This document shows positions 27,603 through 44,244 of a stretch of 64,000 nucleotides of DNA, piece after piece. Source of the DNA: Phaeosaccion multiseriatum. Taxonomy: Eukaryota; Ochrophyta, other classes. The notes under the pieces are model-generated. The model saw only the letters and a program-made list of their open reading frames with translations. It was not told the origin of the DNA and did not search any database. The stretch's first letter is position 1, and every line of letters begins with the position of its first letter. Both the position numbers and the translations under genes were made by a program. The stretch spans positions 868,001 through 932,000 of the forward strand of contig OZ218950.1 of NCBI GenBank assembly GCA_965112735.1. Reading direction: 5' to 3'.

Positions 27603-30600
27603 ATGGCGGTCTCTGGAGACGAGGTGGCCTTGGAGCTGGAGTCGTGCATCGGGTTTAGTGGTGAGTCGACGTGGTGCTGTTCGCTCTCTCGCCTGACTGC
27701 TGCAGCAGTAGGGGCTGCTTTGGGAAGCCGGAAGACATCAGTTTCGAAGACAGAGAGAAGAGAGAGGAGGGAGGAGAATGGGAGTGGGGAAGAGTCTCTC
27801 TTTATAAGAGAAATAGATTGGGGAATCAGGCCTCGGGTATCCTTCTTCTCCTACGCTCCGTCCCAAGTTTCCTTTGCTACTGCTCAAGGGATGTGAACGC
27901 TTCCAGCGCTTCGTGGTTCGGCAGCTGCAGCAAGAGCCTCATGAACTAATCCATCATCTTACCGTCCGTCTCCGTCCCCTCTCCTCTGCAGGCAAAGTGC
28001 CGAATGGCTACAAGGTGACCACGTGCGGCAACTATGTGGTGTACCCCCTGGGCTCCACAGTGGTGCTCAAATCGCTCAAGACGCGCAAGCAGTCCTTCCT
28101 CTCCGGCCACAGCAACTCCATCAGTTGCATTGCCATGTCGAAGGACGGGGCCTACCTCGCTTCAGGACAGGTACTTATCTTCAAAACCTGTATATAACCT
28201 ACCCAAGCCCCTCTAGACTGATCGATCCCAGCAGGACCACCAGGGGGAAGGGAAGAGATACCGCGACTGCCGCTCGATGAGTGGGTCCAATCAATCAATC
28301 AATCGAGAGTCCAAAGGATGATGACTGGCCTCCCTTCCTTTCTTTTCACACAGTGCAGCGGCAGTAGACAAAAGGTACAGGTTCTCTCCCTTCTCTCCCC
28401 TCTCACCATCCCTCGCTTTCCTCTCCCCCCTCAACCCCCTGCTGCTGCACCATCGCGCAGTCCAACCACTCCGGAGTGAAGGCGGATGTCATGATCTGGG
28501 ACCTCCAGACCGCCAAGAACGAGTGCGAGGCGGGTGTTACCAACCTGGAGGCCACTGCTCTGCTGCACCGACTCCGGTAAGTCGATCGATTGCTTCAATG
28601 TTGCTGACAATCGAATGGACTATGTGTGTATGTATGTATGGATGGGTGGATGGATGGAGGGGGGGAAGTACGTGAGTGACTCAAGTCAGAGCAGTGTCCT
28701 TGTTTGGCCCAGGTTACCATGCGAACTGATGAAAACGAAACCCAAACTTGTCTCGAGCTTGCCTTGAGCACCATCCCCTCGAGCCTCGAGGCGCCTCTTA
28801 GCGTGCACGAAGAACAACTTGTACCACAATCCACGCAATGACCTCATCCTCCCCCCCCTTCGTCTTGCCATACACTACAACTGTCGTCCCATCTCCAAGA
28901 CAACACACCGGGCGCGTGCAGGCTCTGGGCTTCAGCTGCGAGGGAAACTTGCTGGCCAGTCTCGGAGGGCAGGACGACAACGCTGTCGTGGTAAGCGACA
29001 TGGAGAGAGGAAGAAGGGGGGTAGGGGGGGGGGGAGGGGGGTGACATCGTTGTTGGGTATCCCCCCCCCCATATACCCTCCCAACCACGCTCCCAATCAC
29101 TCGCAACAAAGCGTCCCTCCCCTCCGCCATACGTAGTGCTTACGTGATTCCTTCAAGTCAATGAATGAATGTCCTTCTCCGCCACACTTGCGTCTCCACT
29201 CCACATGACGCCAACTTGATCCAAATCAACCTCCCCATCCGCACTCCTCTCCCCACTCTCTCCCAACCTCGACCCCCATGAACCTGAAAACCACTACACG
29301 AACACGCACTCACCCACACACACACGCACACGCACGCACACACGTTGGTGATACAGGTGTGGGACGTGCAGCAGGGCAGGGCCGTGTGCGGATCCCCTGC
29401 GGGTAACGACATGGCGGTGTGTCTGGAGTGGCTCAACGGGAGGAACGACAGGCTGGTCACAGCTGGCAATTACAACATGCGTGTGTGGCAGATCGACTGC
29501 GACATTCCCAAGATGCACCCCATGGACGCGAAGCTTGGGGCCATCCGGAGAGTCATCCAGGTCAGTACATCAGTTGGTCATTCAGTTGGTCACATGGGGT
29601 AGTGGGTCAGGCCAGTTGGTGTTGGACAGGTCGCGATCATCCAAGTCTGAGCAGCGCCGCCTCTCATGCCGCCCCCCCCTCCCTCGTGGCCATCTTTCCT
29701 TCCTTTCTCTCTTCCTTCCTTCCTTCCTTCCTTCCTTCCTTCCTTCCTTCCTTCCTTCCTTCCTTTCTCTATTCCTTGCTTCCTTCCTTTCTACCTCCCT
29801 CCCTCCCTTCCTTCCTACCTTCCTCCCTTCCTTTCTTCCTTCCTTCCTACCTTCCTTTCTTCCTTCCTTCCTTCCTTTCTTCCTTCCTTCCTTCCTTCCT
29901 TCCTTCTTCCGTCCTTCTTCCTTCCTTCCTTTCTCGATTCCTTCCTTCCTTCCTTCCTTCCTTTCTACCTCCCTCCCTCCCTCCCTCCCTCCCTCCCTTC
30001 CTTCCTTCCTTCCTTTCGCTCTTCCTTCCTTCCTTTCTCCCTTTCTCCCACTCCGCCTCCCTCCCTCCCTGCCTCCCTCTCACCGTCCCCATACGCCTCT
30101 ACAGTGCCTCTCCATCGACGCGAATGACGACTTCGCTATTTGCGGCACCAAGACGGGCGATTTGCTCAAAGTCAAGATCGACAGAGACCCCATCGGGAAC
30201 CACAACGACCCCGACGTTGTCCGCCCCTGTCTACTGGTGAGTGCGTGTGTGGTTGTGAGTGTGAGCAAGTGACGGAGTGAGTGACCATGGCCCTGACCGT
30301 TACATCTTGCCCATGTGACTGCCCTTGACTCTTCTCAGGACTACTCCAAGGAGAAGTTTGGCAAAGGTGTCAAGGCCGTGCGCTGCGTGCTCAACGAAGA
30401 GACCGGCCGTACCAACACCTTAGTCGGGGCAGGAGACGGAACCGTGTGCTTTGTCAACCCCAATCTCAACCGGGTAGCAGGTAGAACCGCTGAGCTGCTG
30501 GGAGGAGTAACCTCCATTGCCCCCAACCCCAACGGGGATGGCTTCTACGTGGGCACTGACCAGGCCAACCGTTACTGGTGCAACTTCAATCTTGAAGCGG

Positions 30601-31284
30601 AACTCATTGGGACGTGCCATGCGACGGGGGTGAACGATGTCGTGTTCCCCGAGGGGTGCTCGGATCTCTTCCTCACTGCGAGTCAGAGCGATATTCGGGT
30701 GTGGAACGTTAGTCTCAAGCAGGAATTGCTTCGTATCCAGGTAACGTGTGGGGTGGTGTCATGAATGCCATAAGGGATGGCAGTGGATGGGGAGGGATGG
30801 CAGAGGAAGGGGAGGGATGGCACTGGAAGGGAGGGTAGGGAGGAAGCGCCGGTGTTCCCGAAAGCTGTTAACCATTAGAGTTTGGTCTCCACCCTCCCCT
30901 TTCCTCCTCCATGGCGAATACAACCCTTCTCTCTTGGGCCTCCGGTAGGTACCCAACCTCAATTGCCAGTGTATAGCCATCACGCGCAGCGGAGGTACCA
31001 TCGTGTCCGGCTGGTCGGACGGAAAGATCCGCGCCTTTTACCCGGAGTCAGGCAAGCTAAAGTTTGTCATCACAGGTGAGGAGGGTGAGGAGGAGGAGGA
31101 GGAGGAGAAACAGGAGGAGGAGGAGGAGAAACAGGAGGAGGAGGAGGAGGAGGAGGAGGAGGAGGAGGAGGAGGAGGAGGAGGAGGAGGAGGAGGAGGAG
31201 GAGAAACAGGAGGAGGAAGTGCTGACTAGACTACCTACACACATGCAGACAAACACTCACTCACGCCCACGTACCCACAAACAA

Positions 31285-31315
<31 letters not shown>

Positions 31316-32512
31316 CACGCCCACACACACACACACGCCCCACAACCAGATGCACATGTGGGAGGGGTAACGGCGCTGACGCTTGCCAACGACGACGACA
31401 CCCGCCCCCCCTGGAGAATCATCTCCGGGGGGGAGGACGGGCGCGTGCGTGTGTGGAACGTGACGAGCTCACACCAAGCCATGGCCATCAGCTGGAAGGA
31501 GCACCGCAGCCCAGTCACATGCATCAAGGTGTCGCGTGACAATAGTCAATGCATCAGTGGTAGTGCGGACGGCAGCTGCATTGCCTGGGATTTGGAGCGG
31601 GGGGTGAGGGCGACTGCCATGTTCGAGCCAACCGTCTTCAAGGCGTGCGTGTACCACCCCGACGAGAGTCAGTACCTCACGTGCGGCAGTAACCACATGA
31701 TTACGTACTGGGATGCGTATGACGGATCTGCGATCAGGTGAGGAAAGGGAGGGCAGGGCAGGGCAGGGCAGGGGAGGGGAGGGGAGGGACAGAGGAAGGG
31801 AGGGCAGGGGAGGGGAGAGAGGGCGGGCGGGAGGGAGGGAGAGGGGGAGGGGAAGGGGAAGGGAGAGAGGGAGGGAGGGTGGGAGGGAGGGAGAGATGGA
31901 GGGACGGAGAGAGGGAGGACCCCTTCTCCTATCGAGGGTACCACGCCCTGAGTGCTTTTGTTGCTGAATCACTGACTGTTGGTTCTGTATCACCAACTGC
32001 TGTTGCTTGCAGGGTGATTGACGGTGGGGAGGAGGGGATGAACGCCCTCGACGTGGACCGAACGGGAGAGCGCTTTGTGTCGGGGGGCGATGACGGGCTC
32101 TTTAAGCTTTGGCACTACGACGATGGTATCACAATTGGCACTGGCAAGGGACACAGGTGAGTGAGGCAAAACAGCAAGTACAGCAGCAAGTGCACGTAAA
32201 AGTTCAAGCAGGCTGCAAAGCTTTGCATTGTAACCCTTTGTGGTCAAGAAGAGCTGTCTGAGGGAAGTGGAGAGGAGGTGAACGGCAGCAGACACCACTC
32301 GATCCTGCTCGTCTCTGACCTCCTTCGTTCCCTCCCTCCCTCCCTCCCTCCCTTTCTCCCTTCCTTGTGGTGGTCGTGTTGGTTGTACAAACAGCGGCCC
32401 TGTGAATGCGGTGCGCATCTCGCCCAATCAGGAAACGTGCGTGAGTGTAGGGGCGGAGGGAGGCATTTTCATTTGGAAAATGCCGAAGGAGATGCACGAT
32501 TACCAGAGATGA
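27603..32512 (+). CDS. CFAP52: CFAP52 (WDR16/FAP52), flagellar microtubule WD40 protein
   Basis: Cilia- and flagella-associated protein 52, two WD40 propellers bound to doublet microtubules in motile cilia. Eleven exons: 27603-27660, 27992-28170, 28461-28576, 28900-28990, 29357-29560, 30105-30236, 30339-30740, 30949-31075, 31350-31737, 32013-32156 and 32395-32512. They give 652 residues (human about 620), all in phase. Family-typical blocks run collinearly: ELESCIGFSGKVPNGYK, VVYPLGSTVVLKSL, SLGGQDDNAVVVWDV, VWQIDCDIPKMHP, AICGTKTGDLLKV, CHATGVNDVVFPEG, VPNLNCQCIAI, SGWSDGKIRAFYPESGKL, ISGGEDGRVRVWNV, GSADGSCIAWDLE and WDAYDGSAIR. The protein ends soon after the last strand (IFIWKMPKEMHDYQR). 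The acceptor of intron 4 lies inside a copy of the dispersed word TTGGTGATACAG. Introns hold CTTC and AGG arrays. Confidence 0.96.
29692..30060. repeat. CTTC/CCTT microsatellite
   Basis: Degenerate tetranucleotide pyrimidine array making up most of CFAP52 intron 5. Confidence 0.95.
31077..31216. repeat. AGG microsatellite
   Basis: Starts within a few bases of the exon 8 donor of CFAP52 (GTGAGGAGGGTGAGGAGG), with AAACAGG interruptions. Confidence 0.95.
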
Positions 32513-32784
32513 AACAGAGGGACAGGGAGACAGAAGCAGGACCGGGGGGCGAGGAGGAGAAAGATGTCAAGGCTGGCGGAAGGGACACAGGAGAGGAGAG
32601 GGAAGGCGCGCACGGAGGGAGGGATGGAGGGAGGAAACAGAAATACTCTTGTGTCTGCCTCTCCTCGGAGTGTCCTCCGCTACGACCCCTTGGGGAAACC
32701 GCCGAATCACGAGGGAGGCGGGGTATTTGCAACTCCTACTGCTGAGCGAGCCGGGAAGTAGGCGTGCCTTGTTCTGCATGTGAG

Positions 32785-32833
<49 letters not shown>

Positions 32834-33461
32834 TATGTGTGAATGTACATCATTGGTTAGGTATTGGATAGGGTGGGGTCACGGGCTCAGCCCTTTGTTC
32901 AGAACAGGGGAGGGGCGAGCAGCAAAGCAGAGACAGGGGCGTTCATCTTCCTTTCTTCGGAGAAGGAAAGAGTGAGTGATTGGGTGGGTGAGTGAGTGAG
33001 TGAGTGATTGAGTGAGTGAGTGAGTACAGATACACGCACAGCAACATCACACAAACTCTGCGCATGGTGGAGAGCGAAGGTAGCAGGCCGCTTGCTTCGT
33101 GCTTACACTTGACATGCTTGGTCGCTCGCTCGCTTCCCGGAAAGGAGACTTTCGAGCGAGCAAGCGCATGACTCACTACCACTCTCACTCTCACTGACAC
33201 TCGCACCAGAGCACCGCACCGGACCACACTTGTTTGGTCCCGCGTTGAACTGCATAACGAATTAATTAAATATGAGACCTCACAGACAGACGTTTGGACG
33301 TTACAGACCTCCCAGACCCACAGGCGAATTTGTGAATTTCACCTCTGATTTCACCACCATGCAGGCCTTTTGCCTGTGGCCATAATGATAATGATGGGTC
33401 ATTGCTGAGCGCTTGCTGAACCAAAGGCGACTGAATGAATGCCCAACAGCCTTACTTTGCT
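32513..33461. other. Convergent intergenic region
   Basis: Between the 3' ends of CFAP52 and the alcohol dehydrogenase gene. It contains a TG array (32788-32827) and GAGT repeats (32970-33024). No gene is supported. Confidence 0.6.
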
Positions 33462-37931
<4,470 letters not shown>

Positions 37932-38194
37932 GAAACAATGGTCGTGGTTGCCAGGCCAGCCAAGCGAAAGAAGCGGACATTACTTCTGTCGACGACCGGA
38001 TTCCAACCCCCCAGCCACTCGACAAAAAGGGGAAAAGGGGGGAAAGAGGAAATTGGGGCATATAACACTTGTACACCCTTGAATAGATATAGGCCCGCAT
38101 GTCCAGTGTGGCGTGAAAAAGAGGGTCTAGTGTGGTTGCGAGGGGAGGAGAAAGCGGAGGCGGACACCTCCGGCTCCTGGTCCCCCCCCCCCCC
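37932..38194. promoter_or_regulatory. Short divergent promoter region, dehydrogenase / DNA polymerase eta
   Basis: 263 bp between the two ATGs. It ends in a C-run just before the polymerase start. Both promoters must lie here or overlap coding sequence. Confidence 0.5.
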
Positions 38195-39511
38195 ATGTCG
38201 CGCTCTAAACCCCCAAGAGTGATTGCTCATGTCGACTTGGACTGTTTCTACGCGGCAGTCGAAGCTGTCAGACTCGGCTTCGGAATCAATGAGCATCCAT
38301 TGGCAGTCCGCCAGTGGGACTCTGTGATCGCAGTGAACTATGCTGCCCGCAAGTTTGCCGTTAAGAGAGGAGACAATGTGAAAGTATGCCGAGACAAGTG
38401 CCCAGACATCAAGCTGCCTCATGTGCAAGTACGTGACATGGGGAGAGACGGAAAGGGGAAGGACGCCAGAATCCCAATTCCATTGGAGGACGGAAGGCCT
38501 CAGCGACGGGCATCGACGGGCTTCACTGATCCCTCCAAGTGCAAAAAGTAGGCATTCACTCAAAATCTCTCGCATTTCTGTACATACGCACATATAAACA
38601 CATACCTAGGTGCTGCTGGAGGATGGCAAGCCCGCCACAGAGCCGGCAGGAGGCGAATGGGGAAAGAGCCTCGACCGCAGCAAGTGCAAGATATCACTGC
38701 AGCGCTATCGAGAGATGAGCGACAAGATTATGAACATCATGAGCAGGTGGGATCAGCGAGCGTACACTTCCAAGGCATGGGCGCTTTTGGGGCTCATTTC
38801 TGCAGCGTCTGGGCCAATCTCTCCCTCACTCACCTCCCTCCTCCCTCCTCCTCTTGTGACATGTGTAACTTGTTGTAGCCACTGCCCGTTGGTGGAAAGA
38901 GCAAGCATCGACGAGGCGTACCTCGATCTCACCACGCAAGTCGCAGCCAATTTTGCCAAGCAGCACCACGGCAAGAGAAGCAAGGGAGGGCCCAGCGAGA
39001 GGAAACACAGCCGAGCAGCAGGAGGAGGAGGAGGAGGAGGAGGAGCACATTGTGATACAGCAGTTGGTGGTACAGCAGAAGCCTCGGTAGTGGAGGAGGG
39101 CCTGCCAGAGTGGTCTCTGCAGGAGGGGGCCCGCCTCGTTGCAGCCCTGCGGATGGAGGTAGAAGCTACCCTCGGAGTCACACTCAGCGGCGGTGTCGCA
39201 CAGAACAAAGTCGTGGCCAAACTTGCCTCAGCGCGCAACAAGCCCAACAAGCAGACCATCATGTACCCGTCTGAAGTGGGGGGGTTGATGCGGGATATCG
39301 ACATTACGGACGTCAAGGGGCTGGGGGGCAAGTTTGGGCAGAAGATTCACGAGGCTTTCCCCGGTGTTGTCAAGGCCGTTGATTTGCAGGTAAGCGTGCT
39401 TTTGTGTGTGTGTGGGGGGGGAGGGGGGGTGGGTGGGTGTATTTTGTGGGTGTGGGGGTGGGTGGATGTGTGTGCGGGCGGGTGGGTTATGAGTATGCGT
39501 GTATGCGTGTA

Positions 39512-39552
<41 letters not shown>

Positions 39553-42500
39553 ATGTATTCTTTCCTCGAGAAGGTACTCCAGCCCAGCCACCCCCCTCAC
39601 TCTCTGAGTCCCCTCCCTCCCTCCCTCCCTCCCTCCCTCCCTCCCTCCCTCCCTCCCTCCCTCCCTCCCTCCCTACCGTACCTGTTGACTGCTTGGTTTG
39701 TTTTCCGCTGCGGCATGCATACACACATACACACACATAGGCGGTCAGCATGGAGGAGTTGCAAGGGAAGTTCGGCAGCAAAGGCGCGTGGCTCTACAAT
39801 GTGTGCAGGGGGGAGGAGGACGGGGAGGTCAAGCCCAACCTTCGCGTGCTCAGCCTCAACGCTTGCAAGACGTTCGGGTGCGTGTGGGCGTGCGTGCGCG
39901 CGCGCGTGCGTGCGTGGATGACCGCTGGCCATGGGCTGCTATCGTTCGCCTCTCACAGTCGTACTCTCTCTCTCTGTCTCTCTCTCTCTGTCTCTCTCTC
40001 TCTCTCACACACAAGGGCATACACTTTTCAGTCAAGCTCCGAGGCGACACCCTCCCCATATGTTCTCCACTCTCCCCATCCTCTCCTCTACGCTCCTTTT
40101 TCACTCACTTTGTCCTCTCTCTCACACTCCCACTACACGCATATCACTCATTGCCTTACTTACTCCATCGTCGTCATTCGTCTGGTGTGCGTTGCCTCCC
40201 TCAGTCCCGTGGGTATGGTGGGGGTGAAGCAGTGGGTCCACACTCTATCCGTGGAGCTGCAAGACCGGATGGCAGCAGAGAGGAAGCTCAATCAGCGCAG
40301 GCCCACCCACGTTGTGCTCAGTCTCTCGCACTTCGGCAAGGTGAGAGGGCCTCCGGCAGGCAGGAGGGAAGGAAGGAGGGAGGGAGAGAAGAAGGAAAGA
40401 AGGAAAGACGGAAGGAAGGAAGGAAGGAAGGAAGGAAGGAAGGAAGGAAGAGAGGGATAGAGAGAAGAGGGAGAGACGGAGAGAGAGAAGAGGGAGGGAG
40501 GGAGAGAGAGAGGGAGGGAGGCTGAGGGGGCTTAAGACCCCCACCCGCCTGAAAGCGCCTCTTGCAAACCTCCCACCCACCAGCTTGCCGTTTCAGTCTC
40601 AGTCGCTGTGACGTTGTTCACTACACATACCCACCACGTCGACTCTCTGCTCTGTGTCGCTCTCTTCCTGGGCCTCTCTCTCCCCCACCTCACCCCTCTC
40701 CCCACATGTGCACCCCTTACTTCCCCTCCTTGCAATGCTGCCCTGCCCTCTTCAGCGATCGTCCACCAGCACGGCTCTGCCCCCGTCCCTCCCTTCCCCG
40801 GAGGAGGTGGAGGAGTTGGCTCTCCGTTTACTCGCCAAGGCCGTCGCCAAGTTCGGGTCGGCAGAGCTCAGCTGCACCTCCGTCGGACTCGCAGGTAAGA
40901 GGAGGGGATAGAGAGGGATGGCAGTGGATGGGGAGGTGTGTGTGAGAGAGAGAGACTCGCAGGTAAGAGGAGGGGATAGAGAGGGATGGCAGTGGATGGG
41001 GAGGTGTGTGTGAGAGAGAGAGACTCGCAGGTAGTTAAGAGGGAGGGGCAGAGAGGAGGGACGGAGAGTGAAAGGCCCCGCGGGGGGGGGATACTTTCCC
41101 CCATCGGGCATGTGGATGGCAGCAGATTGATGGCCGGGGATGGCAGTGGATGAATGGCGGACCTGCCTCTTTCCCACTTTGTGACAATCACCACTATGGA
41201 TATGTTACTCACTGGATGTCGGGCCGACTGCTCTCCTTTTCTCTTTCTACCTCCTTCTACCCCTTCTCTCCATCTCTCGCTCTGCTCTCTGTCTCTTCTC
41301 TCTTTCTCTCGTCTCTCTCTCTATCATCTGTTCTCTCTCTCTCTGTCTCTTCCGCGTATTCTCCAACGGTACTGCCCACACAGCCAAGCCCATGGAGGCC
41401 ATCGAAAGGGTGCACACAGGGGTCGGGTCCATGACCTCCTTCCTCAAGACGAAGGCGTCGCCCCTCCATCCACTGCCATCTACAGCACCAGCCGGAGGAG
41501 GAGGAGGAGAAGGGGAAGCGGAAGATGAAGAGGAAGAAGAAAGAGGGGATGGAGGAGGAGGAGGAGGAGGAGGAGGAGGGGGAGGAGGAGGAGGAGGAGG
41601 AGGAGGAGGAGGAGGAGGAGGAGGAGGAGTTGGAGCGAGACAAGCAGCAGCAGAAGAAGCAGCAGTAGAGGCAGCAGAGGAAGGGGACGCGGGAGAGTCT
41701 CCCCGCCCTTCCCCTTCTCCCTCCTCCTCTTCCTCTCTCCCCCCTCCCGCCACCTCTGTCCTTCCTCCAAAGTCAAAGAAGCGCAAGAGAGTGGAGGCGG
41801 AGGCAAAGGCGAAGCAAGGCTTTAAGTCCTACTTTAGCCTAAGTGACCGCAACAGCTGCGGTGGCAGCACCACCAACACTCGCAGCAGCGCCACCACCAC
41901 AACCACCACCACCACCACCACCAGCAGCAGCAGCAGCAGACAGAGGAAGAGCATCCCTTATCCCCCATCAACGGAGGGGGTGAAGGCTGCAGTAGCTCTG
42001 CATGAAGAGAGGGAGAGTACTGGTGTCGTTAGTGGTGGTGCTGGTGGTGGTGCTGGTGGTATTGATGGCGACTATCCTTTGGGAAATTCTGATGGGCCGC
42101 CAAAGGAGAAGGACGGGGCCGAGGAGGGGGAGGGAGTAAGACGGCGAAGCCATGGGGAGGAGGAGGAGGAGGAGGATGGGGAGGGAGACGAGGACGAGGA
42201 GGAGGAGGACGTGGCGGACGAGGAGGAGGAGGACGTGGAGGACGAGGAGGGGGAGGGAATGGCAGTGGATGGATTACCGGGCGATGGACCAGAGAAGGGT
42301 GAGGCGGGGGCAGAGGTATCGCGGATGGCAGTGGATGGCGAAGGGGCACCACTGCCAGGCGCTGGAGATGAGGGTGGACATGGAGAGCAGCAGGAGCAAG
42401 TGGTGATACAGCAGCTACGGTCACCACCACTACAAACAACAGCAGCAGCGCTTGGGGGGGGAGGGTACCCAACTTCAGCGCCAGCGCCAGCACCAGTACC

Positions 42501-42891
42501 AGTGGCAGCAGTCGCAGCACCAATTCGTTGCCCAAGCTGCGACACGCCCTTCGCCTCCGGCACGTCCAATAAAGAGATCAATGTGCACATCGATGAGTGC
42601 CTCAATAGCGCGCTGCTCAGCAGCTTGGGCAGGGAGCGGCAGGGAGGGGAAGGTGCACAGCGGCAGCAGAAGCAGCAGCAGCAGGAGGAGGTGGAGGAGC
42701 AGCAGCAGCACACTGGTGGCGCCACTGGGCGTACTGGTGGTAATAGTGGAGGCAGTGGCGGCTGTGGTGGCAGTAGTAGTACTAAGAGGAGTAGTAGGAG
42801 TAGCAGTAGTGGGAGTAAAGGGGGCAAAGGGAAGAGGCGCCAAGGCGGGAAGCAGCCGCGTGTAGATATTCGCCGCTTCATGTCTTCATGA
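38195..42891 (+). CDS. POLH: DNA polymerase eta (Y-family translesion polymerase)
   Basis: Y-family polymerase that copies past UV dimers. Seven exons: 38195-38428, 38610-38746, 38879-39389, 39741-39877, 40205-40340, 40756-40894 and 41384-42891; 933 residues, phases consistent. Catalytic carboxylates lie in HVDLDCFYA (residues about 12-20) and ASIDEAYLDL (Asp135, Glu136). Also seen are VNYAARKFAVKRGD, the palm/thumb block LSGGVAQNKVVAKLASARNK, and the helix-hairpin-helix-like VKGLGGKFGQKI. A pol eta-like region follows (SSTSTALPPSLPSPEEVEEL). The long last exon has poly-Gly, Thr/Ser and Glu/Asp tracts, then a ubiquitin-binding zinc finger (CPSCDTPFASG, then HIDEC, near 813-842) with CCHC spacing, and ends VDIRRFMSS. 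A PIP-like segment GSMTSFLKTK lies after the little-finger domain. The start is at MSRSKPPRVIAHVDLD; an upstream in-frame ATG at 38132 is possible. Confidence 0.96.
39606..39674. repeat. CCCT microsatellite
   Basis: Pyrimidine array towards the 3' side of polymerase eta intron 3. Confidence 0.97.
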
Positions 42892-42970
42892 TGATGTCAT
42901 GATAAATGGGAGGAAGGGAGGGCGGCAGCAGCCTACAAGAGGGCCCATGAGAGGGCCTACCAGAAGGCCT

Positions 42971-43034
<64 letters not shown>

Positions 43035-44028
43035 GCCTGAGACTCTTCCAGTTCTTATTTTTAGTTTTACTTTCCGTCGCGCGCTCCAAGGGCGCCGAAC
43101 AGAAGCGCTAAACGCTAAACCCTAAACCATTTCATTTCAGTACCCTTCCTGGAGCACTTCGTATGTGAGGCAGCAGCAGCAGCAAGCAGCAGCAGCAGCA
43201 GTTGGTGATACAGCAGCAGCGGAGGGTAGGGACCGAGAGCACCACCGCGAGCTTGCCTCATTACTGGGCCTATCTGCGCGGTACTTGCTCGTTGCTCGCC
43301 CCCCCCCCCCCCCCTCCCCGCTTGTTCTACCTACGCCACTCGTCCACATGTTCTGTCCTCTCCTGTCCCCAACACTTCGTCGTGCCCCTCTCATCCTCCT
43401 CCTCCTCCTCCTCCTCCTCCTCCTCCTCCTCCTCCTCCTCCTCCTCCTCCTGTGCCGTCGTCGGCTGCGGATCCAATCCTTCCAAACCTTCGGCACGCCA
43501 TCGTCCTCCCCTCTTTTTCCTCCCCCTAAACCTACCCTTTCTCCATCCTTTCAGTCAGTCAGCAAATGCCACGGTCAGTCAGTCGGTGGGCCTTTCGCCT
43601 CGCCGCTGCCAGACGGGACTGTAACTGTCACCGGGACTGTAACTGTCACCGGGACTGTAACTGTCACCGGGACTGTAACTGTCACCGTTGCGTGGACTTT
43701 ACATGCCAAACATGCCAAAACAAGCTATGGTACCCATGTCCGTGCTACACCCCCCTTCGCCCCCCCCCCCCCCCCTTCTTCCTTGTGTGAGCGCTTCTGA
43801 TGCCCCGGTTGTGGTCATTCTCCTCCGTTAAGACGGATGGAGGCGCGATGTATTTCCCTCTCTCTCGCCCACACATTCCTTGTATTCCCTTCCTTCCTTC
43901 CTCCCGATCGATTCCTCCCTCCCTTCATTTTGGCTCTGAGGGTACAGTTATTTTTTTTGCCTGAAACGTGTTCGCCCATGACCTCATCCCGTCAACCCAT
44001 CCATGCATCCACTGCCATCCAGACAGTT
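42892..44028. other. Convergent intergenic region with AC, TCC and 18-bp repeats
   Basis: Between the 3' ends of polymerase eta and CKS1. It contains an AC array (about 42975-43032), CAG-rich DNA around a copy of the word TTGGTGATAC (43202-43211), a TCC array (43395-43451) and four 18-bp tandem units (43615-43686). Reading frames here are repeat-derived. Confidence 0.6.
43615..43686 (+). repeat. Four tandem copies of an 18-bp unit
   Basis: The unit GGGACTGTAACTGTCACC is repeated four times without visible change, in non-coding DNA. Each unit contains a weak palindrome (TGACAGTTACAGT on the other strand). Confidence 0.9.
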
Positions 44029-44211
44029 TCACTTGTCCTGCAGCTTTCCCTCTAGGCCGAGGAAGTACTTCTCTCTGGCCTCTCTCTCAAGGGCGGCATC
44101 CACCTTTCCCGAAACGGGATCCGTCCCAAGGGGGCGCTTGAACAAGAGGATGTGCGGCTCGGGCCTGGGTGGGGGGACAGACAGAACATGCACTAGTTGG
44201 TGATACATCCA

Positions 44212-44244
<33 letters not shown>

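Noticed and set aside
29419-30272. Long Ser/Phe/Leu-rich frames
   Set aside because: They run from CFAP52 exon 5 through the CTTC array of intron 5 and are not separate genes.
43110-43130. CTAAACCCTAAACC as a telomere end
   Set aside because: Only about two units, flanked on both sides by ordinary sequence and genes.
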